Below the pieces are notes generated by a model, which had not been told where the DNA came from, made no database searches, and saw only the letters and a list, made by a program, of their open reading frames with translations. Below are positions 44,710 to 54,554 of a stretch of 59,722 nt of DNA, piece after piece. The position numbers were made by a program, and so were the translations under genes. The DNA is from Streptosporangium amethystogenes (GTDB lineage: Bacteria; Actinomycetota; Actinomycetes; Streptosporangiales; Streptosporangiaceae). The first letter of the stretch is position 1, and each line of letters opens with the position of its first letter. The DNA lies in assembly GCF_000721075.1 (NCBI RefSeq), contig NZ_JOEQ01000041.1, positions 1-59,722 on the forward strand, given 5' to 3'.

Positions 44710-45717
44710 GGCCAGCCAGTCGTCGATCCCCTGGAGGAGCTTCTTGCGCACCGCCTCCGGTGCCGCCGACGCCCGTATCGACTGGCGGGCCAGCTCGGCC
44801 ACTTCCGGATCGGAGAAGCCGTACACCTGCCTGGCGAGCTCGTACTGGGGCAGCAGCCTGGCGCCGAACAGCAGCGGGTCGTCGGCGCCCAGTGCGATCG
44901 GCACCCCCGCCTCGAACAGGCGCCGCAGTGGTACGTCCTCGGCCCGCTCGGCCACCCCGAGACCGACGTTGGAGGTCGGGCAGACCTCGCAGGTGATCCC
45001 CCGGGCGGCCAGGCGTTCCATGAGCTGTGGCGACTCGGCCGCCCTCACCCCGTGTCCGACCCGGTCGGCGTCCAGCACGTCGACGCACTCGGCCACGCTG
45101 GCGGCGCCCAGCAGTTCCCCGCCGTGCGGCACGGCCAGCAGCCCCGCCCGCTTGGCCAGCCGGAAGGCCCCGTCGAAGTCACGGGCCCGGCCGCGCCGCT
45201 CGTCGTTGGAGAGCCCGAACCCGATCACGCCCTGGTCCATGTAGTGCGTGGCGAGGCGGGCGAGGGTCTTGGCGTCGAGGGGGTGGCGGGTGCGGTTGGC
45301 GGCCACCACGACCGCGATCCCTATTCCCGCGTGATCGGCGGCTCTGCGCGTCGCGTCGAGCATCAGCTCCATGGCCGAGGTGAGCCCGCCGAACCTCGAC
45401 GCGTACCCGGACGGGTCGATCTGGATCTCCAGCCAGGCCGACCCCTCGGCCGCCTCGTCCTCGGCCGCCTCACGCAGCAGCCGGTAGACGTCGCTCTCCC
45501 GCTGCAGGACGGAGCGCGCGATGTCGTACAGCCGCTGGAACCGGAACCAGCCACGCTCGTCGGTGGCGCGCAGCCGAGGTGGCCAGTCCTCCTCAAGCGC
45601 GTCGGGAAGGTGCAGGCCGTGTTCGCGGGCCAGCTCGACAAGGGTCGAGTGCCGCATGGAGCCGGTGAGGTGCAGGTGCAGGTGCGCCTTGGGCAGTTCG
45701 ATGAGGGGACGTGGCAT
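44698..45717 (-). CDS. Adenosine deaminase family protein
   Basis: 339 residues from ATG 45717. Zinc ligands appear in KAHLHLHLTGS, PHGGE, the general base region VGHGVRAAE, and ALGADDPLLFG supplies the Asp pair. CPTSNVGLGV also matches. The enzyme deaminates adenosine to inosine; relatives in actinomycetes may prefer adenine or other purines. The gene converges on the sigma/anti-sigma operon with a 12-nt overlap, and is divergent from the second STAND gene. Confidence 0.9.
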   Translation of the reverse strand: MPRPLIELPKAHLHLHLTGSMRHSTLVELAREHGLHLPDALEEDWPPRLRATDERGWFRFQRLYDIARSVLQRESDVYRLLREAAEDEAAEGSAWLEIQIDPSGYASRFGGLTSAMELMLDATRRAADHAGIGIAVVVAANRTRHPLDAKTLARLATHYMDQGVIGFGLSNDERRGRARDFDGAFRLAKRAGLLAVPHGGELLGAASVAECVDVLDADRVGHGVRAAESPQLMERLAARGITCEVCPTSNVGLGVAERAEDVPLRRLFEAGVPIALGADDPLLFGARLLPQYELARQVYGFSDPEVAELARQSIRASAAPEAVRKKLLQGIDDWLASAD

Positions 45718-45983
45718 TTCAATAGAGTGCCGTACCTCCGGTGACCCCCGGTGTTCTTTGGTCCCGACCTGACGGTCCGCTCGCGCGCTACGGAAGGCGA
45801 AAGGGGACCTGTATGGCGGAAGGCGACGAGGAGGTTATTTCGGGGCGGGTGTGGTCGGCTTTCGGAAGTGCCCGCCCTTGTCGCATCCCCCGTTATATCG
45901 AGGAAATCTAGGAAACGGGCTTTCAGTGGACCATGTCTCCGTGCGACGGTAGATGCACACGTTGTCAGGACGCTGGGGCTGCC

Positions 45984-48089
45984 ATGGAAGCGGACGTCTT
46001 CGTCGGCAGGGAGACCGAACTCGCCGACGTCTCCGCGCTGCTCGAAAGGGTGCGGCACGTCACGCTGACCGGTCCGGCCGGAGCCGGGAAGACCTGCGTC
46101 GCCCGGCGGCTGGCCCGCACCCTCGAACCCCGGTTCCCGGACGGCGTCCACATCGTGGAGCTGTCGGAGGCGCCCGGCGACCTCGACTCCCTGGCCGAGA
46201 CGTTCGCCGACGCGATCGGCGTCCACCGGAGGCCGGGCGTCCCCGCGCTGCGGACGCTGGTCGACGAGCTCGTCACGCGCCGGATCCTGCTCGTCCTCGA
46301 CACCTGCGACCGCGTCGTCGGCGTCACGGGCATCCTGGTCGGCCTGCTGTTGCGCTCGGTCGAGGGACTGCGTGTCCTGGCCACCAGCAGGCAGCGGCTG
46401 GGCCTGCCCGGCGAGCACCTCTATCCGGTCGGCGGGCTGCCCGACGCCGACGCCGTCAGCCTGATCGACACCCTTACCGGTGGCCTGATCGGCGGCCCCG
46501 ACGCGGCCGAGCTCTGCGAGCGCCTCGACAACCTGCCGCTGGCGATCCGGCTGGCCGTGGCCGAAGGCGGCCCCGGGGTCCTCGACGGGCTCGTCACCTT
46601 CGACGGCCGCCCGCTCTCCACGGCCGGGCTCGCCGCCTTCGACGGCCGCATGGCCTCACCCGACGAACTCGCCGCGGCCTTCGAGAGCCGTACGGCCCCC
46701 TCGGCCGGTCGCGGAGGCCACGGCGAAGGGCACGACGCGGAACCGCACCGGTTCCCCTCCGCTCCCCGGCGGCACAGCTCCATGCGCGTCGCCCTCGGCT
46801 GGAGCCACGAACTCTGCACCCCGACGGAACGCCTGCTGTGGGCACGGGCCTCGGTCTTCGCCGGCACCTTCGACATCGAGGCCGCCGAGGAGGTCTGCGC
46901 CGGTGGCGTCCTCGCCGCCAAGGACATCCTGGACGGCCTGCTGGGTCTGCTCGACAAGTCCGTCCTGGTCCGTGAGGAGGGTGAGAACGGGGTCCGCTAC
47001 CGCCTGCTCAACACGGTCCGCGAGTTCGGCCTGGTCTGGCTCGACCGGCTCGGCGAGACCGAGGAGATCCAGCGCCGCCACCGTGACCACTTCCTCGCCC
47101 TGTCCGCCCGCGCCGAGATGAGCTGGCAGGGCCGCCAGCTTGAGTGGTACCGCAGGCTGGTCCTCGAATGCGGCAACATGCGCGGTGCCATCGAATACTG
47201 CTACTCCCGGCCGCAGGAGTACCGTCGCGGTCTCGACCTGGTCGGCAACCTGTGGTTCCTGTGGGCGTGCTGCGGTATGCAGGCACCCGGCGACGACCTT
47301 CTCCAGCGCGGCCTCGACCTCGACCGCACGGTCAGTCCCGAGCGGGTCAAGGCGCTCTGGGTGCACGCCTGGGTCTCGATCCAGCGCGGCGACCTCGAAC
47401 GCGCCGAGCGGATCCTCACCGAGTGCGCGGCCGAGGACGCCAACGGCTACGCCACGGCCTACGTCAGCCAGTTCCAGGCCCACCTGGCCGTCGTCAGGGG
47501 CGACGTGGGCGAGGCCCTGCGGCTCATCAAGCACGCCCGGGTGCGCCACCGCTCCACCGGCAACGTCTTCCCCGGCTTCCTGCCCACCTACACGGTGGTC
47601 GCCACCGCCATGATGCTCGCCGGCCACCACGACCAGGCCGTGTCCATCCTGCGAGAGGGACATGAGCTCTGCGAGTCCTGCGGCGACTACTGGACCCTCA
47701 TCCGCCTCGACCTCCTCCTGGGCCAGGCCGAGCACCTCCTCGGCAACACCGGGTCGGCCGTGGAGTCCGCCCGCGACTCCCTGCGCGGCGGCCGCCTGTT
47801 CGGCGACACCGTCTCGCTGATGGAGGCGCTGGAGGTGTTCGTCGTGATCGCCGAATCATCCGCCGCCGACGTCTTCGCCGCCACCATGTTCGGGGCCTCC
47901 CGCGCCGCCTGGAAGAACGCCGGGGTCCCGCCCAGCCGCTCACCCATGATCGCGAGCCTGATCCGTACGTCCGAGCTGAGGCTGCGCGGGCGTCTGGGCA
48001 GGGCGGAGTTCGACCGGCTGGAGGAGCGGGGAGGTTCGATCAGCCTGCGCGACGCGGTGGAACACGCGATCCAGGGGGATCTTTCTTGA
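45984..48089 (+). CDS. STAND ATPase, no HTH, divergent with internal insertion (copy 2)
   Basis: 701 residues from ATG 45984 (GGGGC upstream; the frame opens at 45933). Walker A GPAGAGKT is at 30-37, Walker B ILLVLDTCDRVV and GxP segment LDNLPLAIRLAVA follow. Compared with its neighbours it carries an extra segment of about 45 residues with an internal duplication (LVTFDGRPLS / LAAFDGRMAS) and a Gly/His/Pro-rich stretch before SMRVALGWSHELCTPTERLLWARASVFAG. The C-terminal helical half has no DNA-binding domain. The stop overlaps the start of copy 3. Confidence 0.83.
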   Translation: MEADVFVGRETELADVSALLERVRHVTLTGPAGAGKTCVARRLARTLEPRFPDGVHIVELSEAPGDLDSLAETFADAIGVHRRPGVPALRTLVDELVTRRILLVLDTCDRVVGVTGILVGLLLRSVEGLRVLATSRQRLGLPGEHLYPVGGLPDADAVSLIDTLTGGLIGGPDAAELCERLDNLPLAIRLAVAEGGPGVLDGLVTFDGRPLSTAGLAAFDGRMASPDELAAAFESRTAPSAGRGGHGEGHDAEPHRFPSAPRRHSSMRVALGWSHELCTPTERLLWARASVFAGTFDIEAAEEVCAGGVLAAKDILDGLLGLLDKSVLVREEGENGVRYRLLNTVREFGLVWLDRLGETEEIQRRHRDHFLALSARAEMSWQGRQLEWYRRLVLECGNMRGAIEYCYSRPQEYRRGLDLVGNLWFLWACCGMQAPGDDLLQRGLDLDRTVSPERVKALWVHAWVSIQRGDLERAERILTECAAEDANGYATAYVSQFQAHLAVVRGDVGEALRLIKHARVRHRSTGNVFPGFLPTYTVVATAMMLAGHHDQAVSILREGHELCESCGDYWTLIRLDLLLGQAEHLLGNTGSAVESARDSLRGGRLFGDTVSLMEALEVFVVIAESSAADVFAATMFGASRAAWKNAGVPPSRSPMIASLIRTSELRLRGRLGRAEFDRLEERGGSISLRDAVEHAIQGDLS

Positions 48090-50128
48090 CGCCGCGCGGC
48101 AACCTGCCGGTCGCGATGAACAGTTTCTTCGGACGCGCCGCCGAGCTTGACGAGATCACGAAACTCCTCACCGGAACGCGCCTGCTCACCCTGCACGGCG
48201 CCGGGGGCGTCGGCAAGACGCGCCTCGCCCTCCAGGCGGCGCGGAACGTCCGCGACGACTACCCCGACGGCGTCTGGGTGGCCGAACTCTCCTCGGAGAC
48301 GGACGGCGACCTGCTCGCCGGCAGCGTCGCCGGGATGTTCGGCCTGCCCGCGAGGGCCGGACGCCCGGCCCTCGCGGCCCTCGTCGAGTTCCTCGCCGAC
48401 CGGCGGCTCCTGCTCGTCCTGGACACCTGCGAGCACCTTGTCGGTCCCTGTGCCGCCATGGTCACGGCCATCCTGACCGGCGCGCCCGACGTCCAGATCA
48501 TCGTGACCAGCCGCCAGGAGCTCTGCCTGCCGTCCGAGGTCGTCATGGGTGTCGATCCCTTTCCCGTCCCCCCGCCCGAGGCCGCCGACCTCGCGGGGTA
48601 CGACGTGATGAGCCTCTTCCTGGACCGTGCGACGGCCGTCGCCCCCGGGCTGCGCACGGACGAGCGGGCCATGATGGCCGTCGCCAGACTCTGCCGGAGG
48701 CTCGACGGCGTCCCGCTCGCCATCGAGCTGGCGGCCAGTCACACGCGGGGCCTGTCGGTGATCCAGCTCGCCGACCAGCTCGAAGACCGCTTCAGGCTGC
48801 CGGCCGACGGCGAGAGGGTCCTCGTACGCCACCACACGCTGCGCACCGCGGCCGGCTGGAGTCACGAGCTCTGCACGCCCGCCGAACGCCTGCTCTGGGC
48901 CCGCCTGTCGGTCTTCGCGGGCACCTTCGACGAGGAGTCGGCGCGCGGCGTCTGCGCGGACGAGTGTCTGCCCGACGTGGCCGGCGTGCTCGCCGTACTC
49001 GTGACCAAGTCCGTCGTCGCCCGCGTGGGTGATCGCTACCGCCTGCTCGACACCATCAGGGACTACGGGCGCCACTGGCTCGACGAGCTGGGCGAGGGCG
49101 CGCTGATGCGCCGCCGCCACCGTGATCACTACCTGGCCGCCGCCCATCGCATGGACGCCCAGTGGTGCGGCCCCCGCCAGCTCGAATGGGCGTGCTGGGC
49201 GCGCGCGGAACTGCCCAACATCCGTGCGGCACTCGACCGCTGCCTCGCGGACGGCGACCACCGCACCGCTCTGGAGCTGGCCGGAGCCCTGTGGGTTCTC
49301 TGGTGTCACCTGGGCTTCGTCCGGGAGGGCCGTCACTACCTCGACCGCGCGCTGGCCGCCGTACCGGCCCCGGACCGAGCCAGGTCAAGGCCGCTCTGGG
49401 TCGCCGCCCACCTCGCGCTCCTCGCGGGCGACATACCTCTGGCGCGCGAGCGGGCCACGGAGAGCGCCGAGAGCGCCCGGCGCCACGGCGACGGCGAGAC
49501 CGAGGCCCACGCCCACCTCCGCCTCGCCGGGGCCTGCCTGCTCGCCGGCGACCTGGAGGGCGCGCGGGGGTACGCGCTACACGGAGCCGCCGGATTGCGA
49601 CAGTCCGAGCCCGGTTCGTCGGGCCTGTTCTCCGTTCCCCTCCTGCTGGCCATGGCCGCCACGTTCGGCGGCGACTTCGACAAGGCGGTGGAGATCCTGC
49701 GCGAGACGCGCCGGCACTGCGAGGCGCGTGGAGAGCTCTCCCAGCGAGCCCTGAGCGACTACATCCGCTCGCTGGCCCTTCTGGGCCGGGGGGAGGTCGC
49801 CGAGGCCTCAGCGGCGGCCAGGGCGGCGCTGGAGGTCAACTGGGGGCTGCGAGACGCGGTCGGCGGTGTGCTCGTCCTCGACCAGTTCGCCCGGATCGCC
49901 GCGGCCGCGGGTGACGGCTTCCGCGCCGCCTGGCTCCTCGGTGCCGCGCAGCGCATCTGGAGCGGTTTCGGGCTGCCCGGTCTCGGGGCCGACACCATGA
50001 CCGGGCTCCGCGAGGCCGCCGCGGCCCGCGCCGAGGGCCTGATCGGAGAGGTCGCCTACGCGCGGGCCTTCGCCGAGGGGACGGCCTCCCACTTCGAGTC
50101 CGCGGTGACCTACGCGCTGTGCGACTGA
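48086..50128 (+). CDS. STAND ATPase, no HTH (copy 3)
   Basis: 680 residues from TTG 48086, overlapping the previous stop (TTGA) and preceded by AGGGGG, so the two are translated together. Walker A GAGGVGKT (38-45), Walker B LLLVLDTCEHLV, VTSRQELCLP and LDGVPLAIELAASHTRGLS are intact. The linker WSHELCTPAERLLWARLSVFAGTFD is shared with the other copies. The C-terminal helical repeats end with AFAEGTASHFESAVTYALCD and no HTH follows. Confidence 0.86.
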   Translation: MTPRGNLPVAMNSFFGRAAELDEITKLLTGTRLLTLHGAGGVGKTRLALQAARNVRDDYPDGVWVAELSSETDGDLLAGSVAGMFGLPARAGRPALAALVEFLADRRLLLVLDTCEHLVGPCAAMVTAILTGAPDVQIIVTSRQELCLPSEVVMGVDPFPVPPPEAADLAGYDVMSLFLDRATAVAPGLRTDERAMMAVARLCRRLDGVPLAIELAASHTRGLSVIQLADQLEDRFRLPADGERVLVRHHTLRTAAGWSHELCTPAERLLWARLSVFAGTFDEESARGVCADECLPDVAGVLAVLVTKSVVARVGDRYRLLDTIRDYGRHWLDELGEGALMRRRHRDHYLAAAHRMDAQWCGPRQLEWACWARAELPNIRAALDRCLADGDHRTALELAGALWVLWCHLGFVREGRHYLDRALAAVPAPDRARSRPLWVAAHLALLAGDIPLARERATESAESARRHGDGETEAHAHLRLAGACLLAGDLEGARGYALHGAAGLRQSEPGSSGLFSVPLLLAMAATFGGDFDKAVEILRETRRHCEARGELSQRALSDYIRSLALLGRGEVAEASAAARAALEVNWGLRDAVGGVLVLDQFARIAAAAGDGFRAAWLLGAAQRIWSGFGLPGLGADTMTGLREAAAARAEGLIGEVAYARAFAEGTASHFESAVTYALCD

Positions 50129-50233
50129 ACCGGACTCATCCGGCGGGCACGGAGGCCGTCCGCCGCGACCCCGCCGGGCCGGAGCCCGACCGGGCGGGGG
50201 CGGGGAGGGGTGCGGCCTGCCTCTGAGAGGCAC

Positions 50234-51439
50234 TCAGCGGGCCTGGCCGAGGAACTTGACGATGCGGTCCACGCCCTCGACCAGGTCGTCGTCGCCGAGC
50301 GCGTAGGACAGGCGGAAGTAGCCCGGGGTGCCGAACGCCTCTCCGGGGACGACCGCCACCTCGGCCTCCTCCAGGATGAGCTCGGCCAGCTCGGCGGAGG
50401 TCGCCGGACGACGACCGCCGAAGTCCTTGCCCAGCAGCTCCTTGACCGACGGGTAGGCGTAGAAGGCGCCCTTCGGTTCGGGGCAGAACACGCCCGGGAT
50501 CTCGTTGAGCATCCGGACCATGGTCTGGCGGCGGCGGTCGAAGGCCTCGCGCATCTGGGCCACGGCCGACAGGTCGCCGGCGACGGCGGCCAGCGCGGCG
50601 ATCTGGGCGACGTTGGAGACGTTGGAGGTGGCGTGCGACTGCAGGTTGGTCGCGGCCTTGACGACGTCCTTGGGGCCGATCAGCCAGCCCACCCGCCAGC
50701 CGGTCATCGCGTAGGTCTTGGCGACGCCGTTGAGGATCACCACCTTGTCGCCCAGCTCGGGGGCCACCGTGGCGATGCTCGCGAACGTCGCGTCGCCGTA
50801 GGTCAGGTGCTCGTAGATCTCGTCCGTGACGACCCACAGGTCGTGCTCGGCGGCCCAGCGGCCGATCTGGGCGACCTGCTCGGGGGAGTACACCGCGCCG
50901 GTCGGGTTGGACGGGGAGACGAACAGCAGGACCTTGGTCCGGTCGGTGCGCGCCGCCTCCAGCTGCTCCACGCTCGCCAGGTAGCCGGTCGTCTCGTCGG
51001 TCACCACGTCGACCTGGACGCCGCCGGCCAGCTTGATCGCCTCGGGATAGGTGGTCCAGTAGGGGGCGACGACCAGTACCTCGTCGCCCGGGTCGAGCAG
51101 CGTGGCGAACGCCTCGTAGACGGCCTGCTTGCCGCCGTTGGTGACCAGGACCTGGGCGGCGTCGACCTGGTAGCCGGAGTCGCGGAGCGTCTTGTCGGCG
51201 ATGGCCTGCTTCAACTCGGGAAGGCCGCCGGCCGGCGTGTACTTGTGGAACCTGGGGTTACGGCACGCCTCGACGGCCGCCTCGACGATGTAGCCGGGAG
51301 TGGCGAAGTCCGGCTCGCCGGCGCCGAAGCCGATGACCGGGCGGCCTGCCGCCTTCATCGCCTTGGCCTTGGCGTCCACGGCCAGCGTGGCGGACTCTGA
51401 GATCGCGGAGATGCGTGTTGAGATGCGGGGACGGGTCAT
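50234..51439 (-). CDS. Aspartate aminotransferase (class I)
   Basis: 401 residues from ATG 51439, with GGAGG close upstream. Motifs: [47 protein letters not shown] and PLP Lys241 in [17 protein letters not shown]. This is the subgroup I-gamma enzyme (aspartate and prephenate aminotransferase are both possible). It exchanges the amino group between aspartate and 2-oxoglutarate. Its position next to tRNA-Trp and secE is common in actinobacteria. Confidence 0.93.
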   Translation of the reverse strand: MTRPRISTRISAISESATLAVDAKAKAMKAAGRPVIGFGAGEPDFATPGYIVEAAVEACRNPRFHKYTPAGGLPELKQAIADKTLRDSGYQVDAAQVLVTNGGKQAVYEAFATLLDPGDEVLVVAPYWTTYPEAIKLAGGVQVDVVTDETTGYLASVEQLEAARTDRTKVLLFVSPSNPTGAVYSPEQVAQIGRWAAEHDLWVVTDEIYEHLTYGDATFASIATVAPELGDKVVILNGVAKTYAMTGWRVGWLIGPKDVVKAATNLQSHATSNVSNVAQIAALAAVAGDLSAVAQMREAFDRRRQTMVRMLNEIPGVFCPEPKGAFYAYPSVKELLGKDFGGRRPATSAELAELILEEAEVAVVPGEAFGTPGYFRLSYALGDDDLVEGVDRIVKFLGQAR

Positions 51440-51642
51440 ACCTCCATGGTTACAGACCTGTGCCGCTGTTCCCGCCGGGTATCCACCATCCGGGCGGGCC
51501 GCTCCGGCAGGCCCGAGCGGGCGGGAGAGATTCGCTGAGCTGGGCGATCGCCCGCCGGTTCGACGAAGTGAGCAATCACACGTAGACTCCGGCATGTTCT
51601 TTCCGCCGCATGCGTGAACCGGCGGTCAAGACCGTGAGCCGC

Positions 51643-51672
51643 GGACAAACTTCGGTCCAACCGATGTATGGT
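51643..51672 (+). promoter_or_regulatory. Candidate promoter of tRNA-Trp
   Basis: GGACAA (51643-51648) and TATGGT (51667-51672) are 18 nt apart and lie 12 nt before the tRNA 5' end. Confidence 0.4.
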
Positions 51673-51684
51673 GGTTCATGTCTT

Positions 51685-51757
51685 AGGGCACTAGCGCAAT
51701 TGGTAGCGCACCGGTCTCCAAAACCGGCGGTTGGGGGTTCGAGTCCCTCGTGCCCTG
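51685..51757 (+). tRNA. tRNA-Trp (anticodon CCA)
   Basis: 73 nt cloverleaf: acceptor AGGGCAC/GTGCCCT, D arm with AATTGGTAGC, anticodon arm CCGGT CTCCAAA ACCGG with anticodon CCA, T arm GGGGTTCGAGTCCC-type, discriminator G. CCA is not encoded. It lies directly upstream of secE, a conserved arrangement in actinobacteria. Confidence 0.97.
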
Positions 51758-51832
51758 CGAGGAGCGGTCCGCGCATCTGGCGTCTAGCGCGCCGCTGATA
51801 TGCGTTGGACTCGATGGATTCAGGTGAGGACT

Positions 51833-52081
51833 GTGGCGATCGACACGCGCGGCGAAACCGCAGACAAGCCGAGCGGTGAGAAGAAGGCGAAGCGCACTTC
51901 TCCCGCCCTTTTCTATCGGCAGGTTGTCGCCGAGCTGCGTAAGGTCATTTGGCCCACGCGCAAAGACCTCATTTCGTACACCATCATCGTCCTGGTCTTC
52001 GTTCTGATCATGGTCGGGATCGTGTCGGCTTTGGATGCGCTGTTCACCGAGGGCGTGCTGAGAATCTTCGGCGGAGCCTGA
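51833..52081 (+). CDS. secE: Preprotein translocase subunit SecE
   Basis: 82 residues from GTG 51833, chosen for the GGTGAGGA site; an earlier ATG at 51800 lacks one. The Lys-rich cytoplasmic start is followed by FYRQVVAELRKVIWPTRKDL and one membrane helix (TIIVLVFVLIMVGIVSAL), the standard single-span SecE. It clamps SecY in the SecYEG protein-export channel. nusG follows 72 nt later. Confidence 0.95.
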   Translation: MAIDTRGETADKPSGEKKAKRTSPALFYRQVVAELRKVIWPTRKDLISYTIIVLVFVLIMVGIVSALDALFTEGVLRIFGGA

Positions 52082-52153
52082 GCCGCGGTCTCCGGCGGGC
52101 GGGCCGCCCCACGGACGAGTCCATCAGCCATCGACGAAAAGAGAAAGAGCACC

Positions 52154-52942
52154 GTGTCCGAGTCTGCACAGTCGGCCGGCGAGCCCCGTGAAGAGCGCGA
52201 GGATGAGCTGGAGAAGGCCGTAGACGTCACCGAGGATTCGCCTGGCGAGTCCGACGGGCAGGATGTCGACGCCGAAACCGACGCCGACGCCGAAAACGAG
52301 GCCGAGCAGGCCCCGACCGGCGCCGTCGACGAAGACGGTGACGTCCTTCCCGACGTCGACCCGGTCGAGGAGTTCAAGCGGCACCTGCGGGGTCTGTTCG
52401 GCGAGTGGTACGTCATCCACTCCTACGCCGGTTACGAGAACCGCGTGAAGTCCAACATCGAGACCCGTACGCAGTCCCTCAACATGGAGGACTACATCTT
52501 CCAGGTCGAGGTGCCCACCCACCACGTGACCGAGATCAAGAGCGGCAAGCGCCAGCTGGTCAAGGAGCGGGTGCTGCCCGGGTACGTGCTGGTCCGGATG
52601 GAGCTCACCGACGAGTCCTGGTCCGCGGTGCGTAACACGCCCGGCGTGACCGGCTTTGTCGGCCTCTCCAACAAGCCGAGCCCGCTGAGCCTCGAAGAGG
52701 TCGCCAAGCTGCTCGCGCCCGAGCCGTCGGAAGAGGTCAAGAAGTCGACCGCGAAGGCCTCCGCCGCGACCGTCGACTTCGAGATCGGTGAGTCCGTCAC
52801 CGTCATGGACGGCCCGTTCGCCACGCTGCCCGCCACGGTCAGCGAGATCAGCGCCGAGTCGCAGAAGCTCAAGGTGCTCGTGTCGATCTTCGGCCGCGAG
52901 ACCCCGGTCGAGCTCTCGTTCAACCAGGTCTCGAAGATCTAG
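52154..52942 (+). CDS. nusG: Transcription elongation/antitermination factor NusG
   Basis: 262 residues from GTG 52154. The first 75 or so residues form an acidic Asp/Glu-rich extension typical of actinobacteria. The NGN domain ([34 protein letters not shown]) and C-terminal KOW domain ([21 protein letters not shown]) follow. It binds RNA polymerase and couples it to ribosomes or Rho. Usual gene order secE-nusG-rplK-rplA is kept. Confidence 0.97.
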   Translation: MSESAQSAGEPREEREDELEKAVDVTEDSPGESDGQDVDAETDADAENEAEQAPTGAVDEDGDVLPDVDPVEEFKRHLRGLFGEWYVIHSYAGYENRVKSNIETRTQSLNMEDYIFQVEVPTHHVTEIKSGKRQLVKERVLPGYVLVRMELTDESWSAVRNTPGVTGFVGLSNKPSPLSLEEVAKLLAPEPSEEVKKSTAKASAATVDFEIGESVTVMDGPFATLPATVSEISAESQKLKVLVSIFGRETPVELSFNQVSKI

Positions 52943-52967
52943 GCCGGTCGCGTAGACTTCGTCAGTC

Positions 52968-53048
52968 TGCCCCGCGGTCGCGGGGATGGTTCCAAGCTCG
53001 CCGCGTTGGTCAACGTACAGCCGCGGTGTGCCCCGCGGTCGCGGGGAT
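52968..53048 (+). repeat. Duplicated hairpin in the nusG-rplK spacer
   Basis: The 20-nt sequence TGCCCCGCGGTCGCGGGGAT occurs twice, at 52968-52987 and 53029-53048. Each copy folds as CCCCGCG/CGCGGGG with a two-base loop. The copies are 61 nt apart in the leader of rplK. A regulatory role for this mRNA leader, such as ribosomal-protein feedback, is possible but not shown. Confidence 0.7.
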
Positions 53049-53088
53049 CAGGAACCCCGTTCAGAGAAGAAGGACCCGGAGAGAAGAC

Positions 53089-53520
53089 ATGCCTCCTAAG
53101 AAGAAATTTGCGGCGCTCGTCAAGGTTCAGCTTCCCGCTGGCCAGGCCACGCCCGCGCCGCCGGTCGGTACCGCCCTCGGTCCGCACGGCGTCAACATCA
53201 TGGACTTCGTGAAGCAGTACAACGCTGCCACCGAGGCCCAGCGCGGCAACATCATCCCCGTTGAGATCACCATCTACGAGGACCGCACCTTCACCTTCGT
53301 CACGAAGACGCCTCCGGCGCCTGAGCTGATCAAGAAGGCCGCCGGTGTCGCGAAGGGTTCGGCCGTCCCGCAGAAGGACAAGGTCGGCAAGCTCACCAAG
53401 GAGCAGCTGCGCCAGATCGCCGAGACCAAGATGCAGGACCTCAACGCCAACGACATCGAGGCGGCCGAGAAGATCATCGCCGGCACCGCCCGGTCGATGG
53501 GCATCACGATCGCCGACTAG
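53089..53520 (+). CDS. rplK: 50S ribosomal protein L11
   Basis: 143 residues from ATG 53089 with GGAGAGAAG upstream. [36 protein letters not shown] is the conserved L11 N-terminus with the Pro-rich thiostrepton-binding face; GTARSMGI is the conserved end. It binds 23S rRNA at the GTPase-associated centre. Confidence 0.98.
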   Translation: MPPKKKFAALVKVQLPAGQATPAPPVGTALGPHGVNIMDFVKQYNAATEAQRGNIIPVEITIYEDRTFTFVTKTPPAPELIKKAAGVAKGSAVPQKDKVGKLTKEQLRQIAETKMQDLNANDIEAAEKIIAGTARSMGITIAD

Positions 53521-53697
53521 TGACACCCGCCGTACGGACCCGGCGGTGACCTCGCGGCGGTGAAGCGCGTCCGCGAGATCGAACAGGGGTCGGCGGCGAG
53601 CGCGATCTCGATCGCGTCAGACCACCAAACGTCGAAGTAAGTGGAGGGGCCTGCGCAGGCCCACACCACGGACACTCGGATTCACAGGAGTGAGCAA

Positions 53698-54411
53698 GTG
53701 AAGCGCAGCAAGGGATTCCGCGCCGCAGCGGCGCAGGTCGACCGCGACACCCTGTACAGCCCGGCCCAGGCGGCCAAGCTGGCCAAGGAGACCAACGTCG
53801 CCAAGTTCGACGCCACCGTCGAGGTGGCCCTGCGGCTGGGTGTCGACCCCCGCAAGGCCGACCAGATGGTCCGCGGCACCGTCAACCTCCCGCACGGCAC
53901 CGGCAAGACCGCCCGGGTCCTGGTCTTCGCGACCGGTGACCGCGCCGAGGAGGCCCGCGCCGCGGGTGCCGACATCGTCGGTGCCGACGAGCTGATCGAC
54001 GAGGTCGCCAAGGGCCGCCTCGACTTCGACGCCGTCGTCGCCACCCCGGACCTCATGGGCAAGGTCGGCCGCCTGGGCCGCGTGCTCGGCCCCCGTGGCC
54101 TGATGCCGAACCCCAAGACCGGCACCGTGACCCCGGCCGTCGGCAAGGCGGTCACCGACATCAAGGGCGGCAAGATCGAGTTCCGTGTCGACCGGCACGC
54201 GAACCTGCACTTCATCATCGGCAAGGTGTCCTTCGGTGAGCGTCAGCTCATCGAGAACTACGCCGCCGCCCTCGAAGAGGTGATCCGTCTCAAGCCGTCC
54301 GCGGCCAAGGGACGCTACGTCAAGAAGGTCGTCTTCTCCACGTCCATGGGCCCCGGCATCCAGGTCGACCCCAACCAGACGCGGGCGCTGACCGCCGAGC
54401 TCGACGCCTGA
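53698..54411 (+). CDS. rplA: 50S ribosomal protein L1
   Basis: 237 residues from GTG 53698 after CAGGAG. Conserved texts are [47 protein letters not shown] and [17 protein letters not shown]. It forms the L1 stalk and in many bacteria represses its own operon by binding the mRNA leader. It is followed by a strong terminator. Confidence 0.98.
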   Translation: MKRSKGFRAAAAQVDRDTLYSPAQAAKLAKETNVAKFDATVEVALRLGVDPRKADQMVRGTVNLPHGTGKTARVLVFATGDRAEEARAAGADIVGADELIDEVAKGRLDFDAVVATPDLMGKVGRLGRVLGPRGLMPNPKTGTVTPAVGKAVTDIKGGKIEFRVDRHANLHFIIGKVSFGERQLIENYAAALEEVIRLKPSAAKGRYVKKVVFSTSMGPGIQVDPNQTRALTAELDA

Positions 54412-54432
54412 TACCAGACGTCTTTCGTAGAG

Positions 54433-54470
54433 GGCCTCAACCGAATGGCCATTCGGTTGAGGCCTTTCTT
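54433..54470 (+). terminator. Terminator after rplA
   Basis: GGCCTCAACCGAAT (54433-54446) pairs exactly with 54451-54464 around a GGCC loop, followed by TTTCTT. Confidence 0.9.
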
Positions 54471-54554
54471 CGTTCTTCCGAACGACGCGCCCGGCTTTGC
54501 CGACGCGTACTGTCGTAGTCAGGATCATCGGGGGAACGAAAGGGTGAAGACGAA

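Noticed and set aside
44698..50128. RADAR-like defence system (ATPase plus adenosine deaminase)
   Set aside because: The deaminase is a 339-residue ordinary ADA, not the large RdrB type, and it is transcribed opposite to the STAND ATPases, which lack RdrA features.
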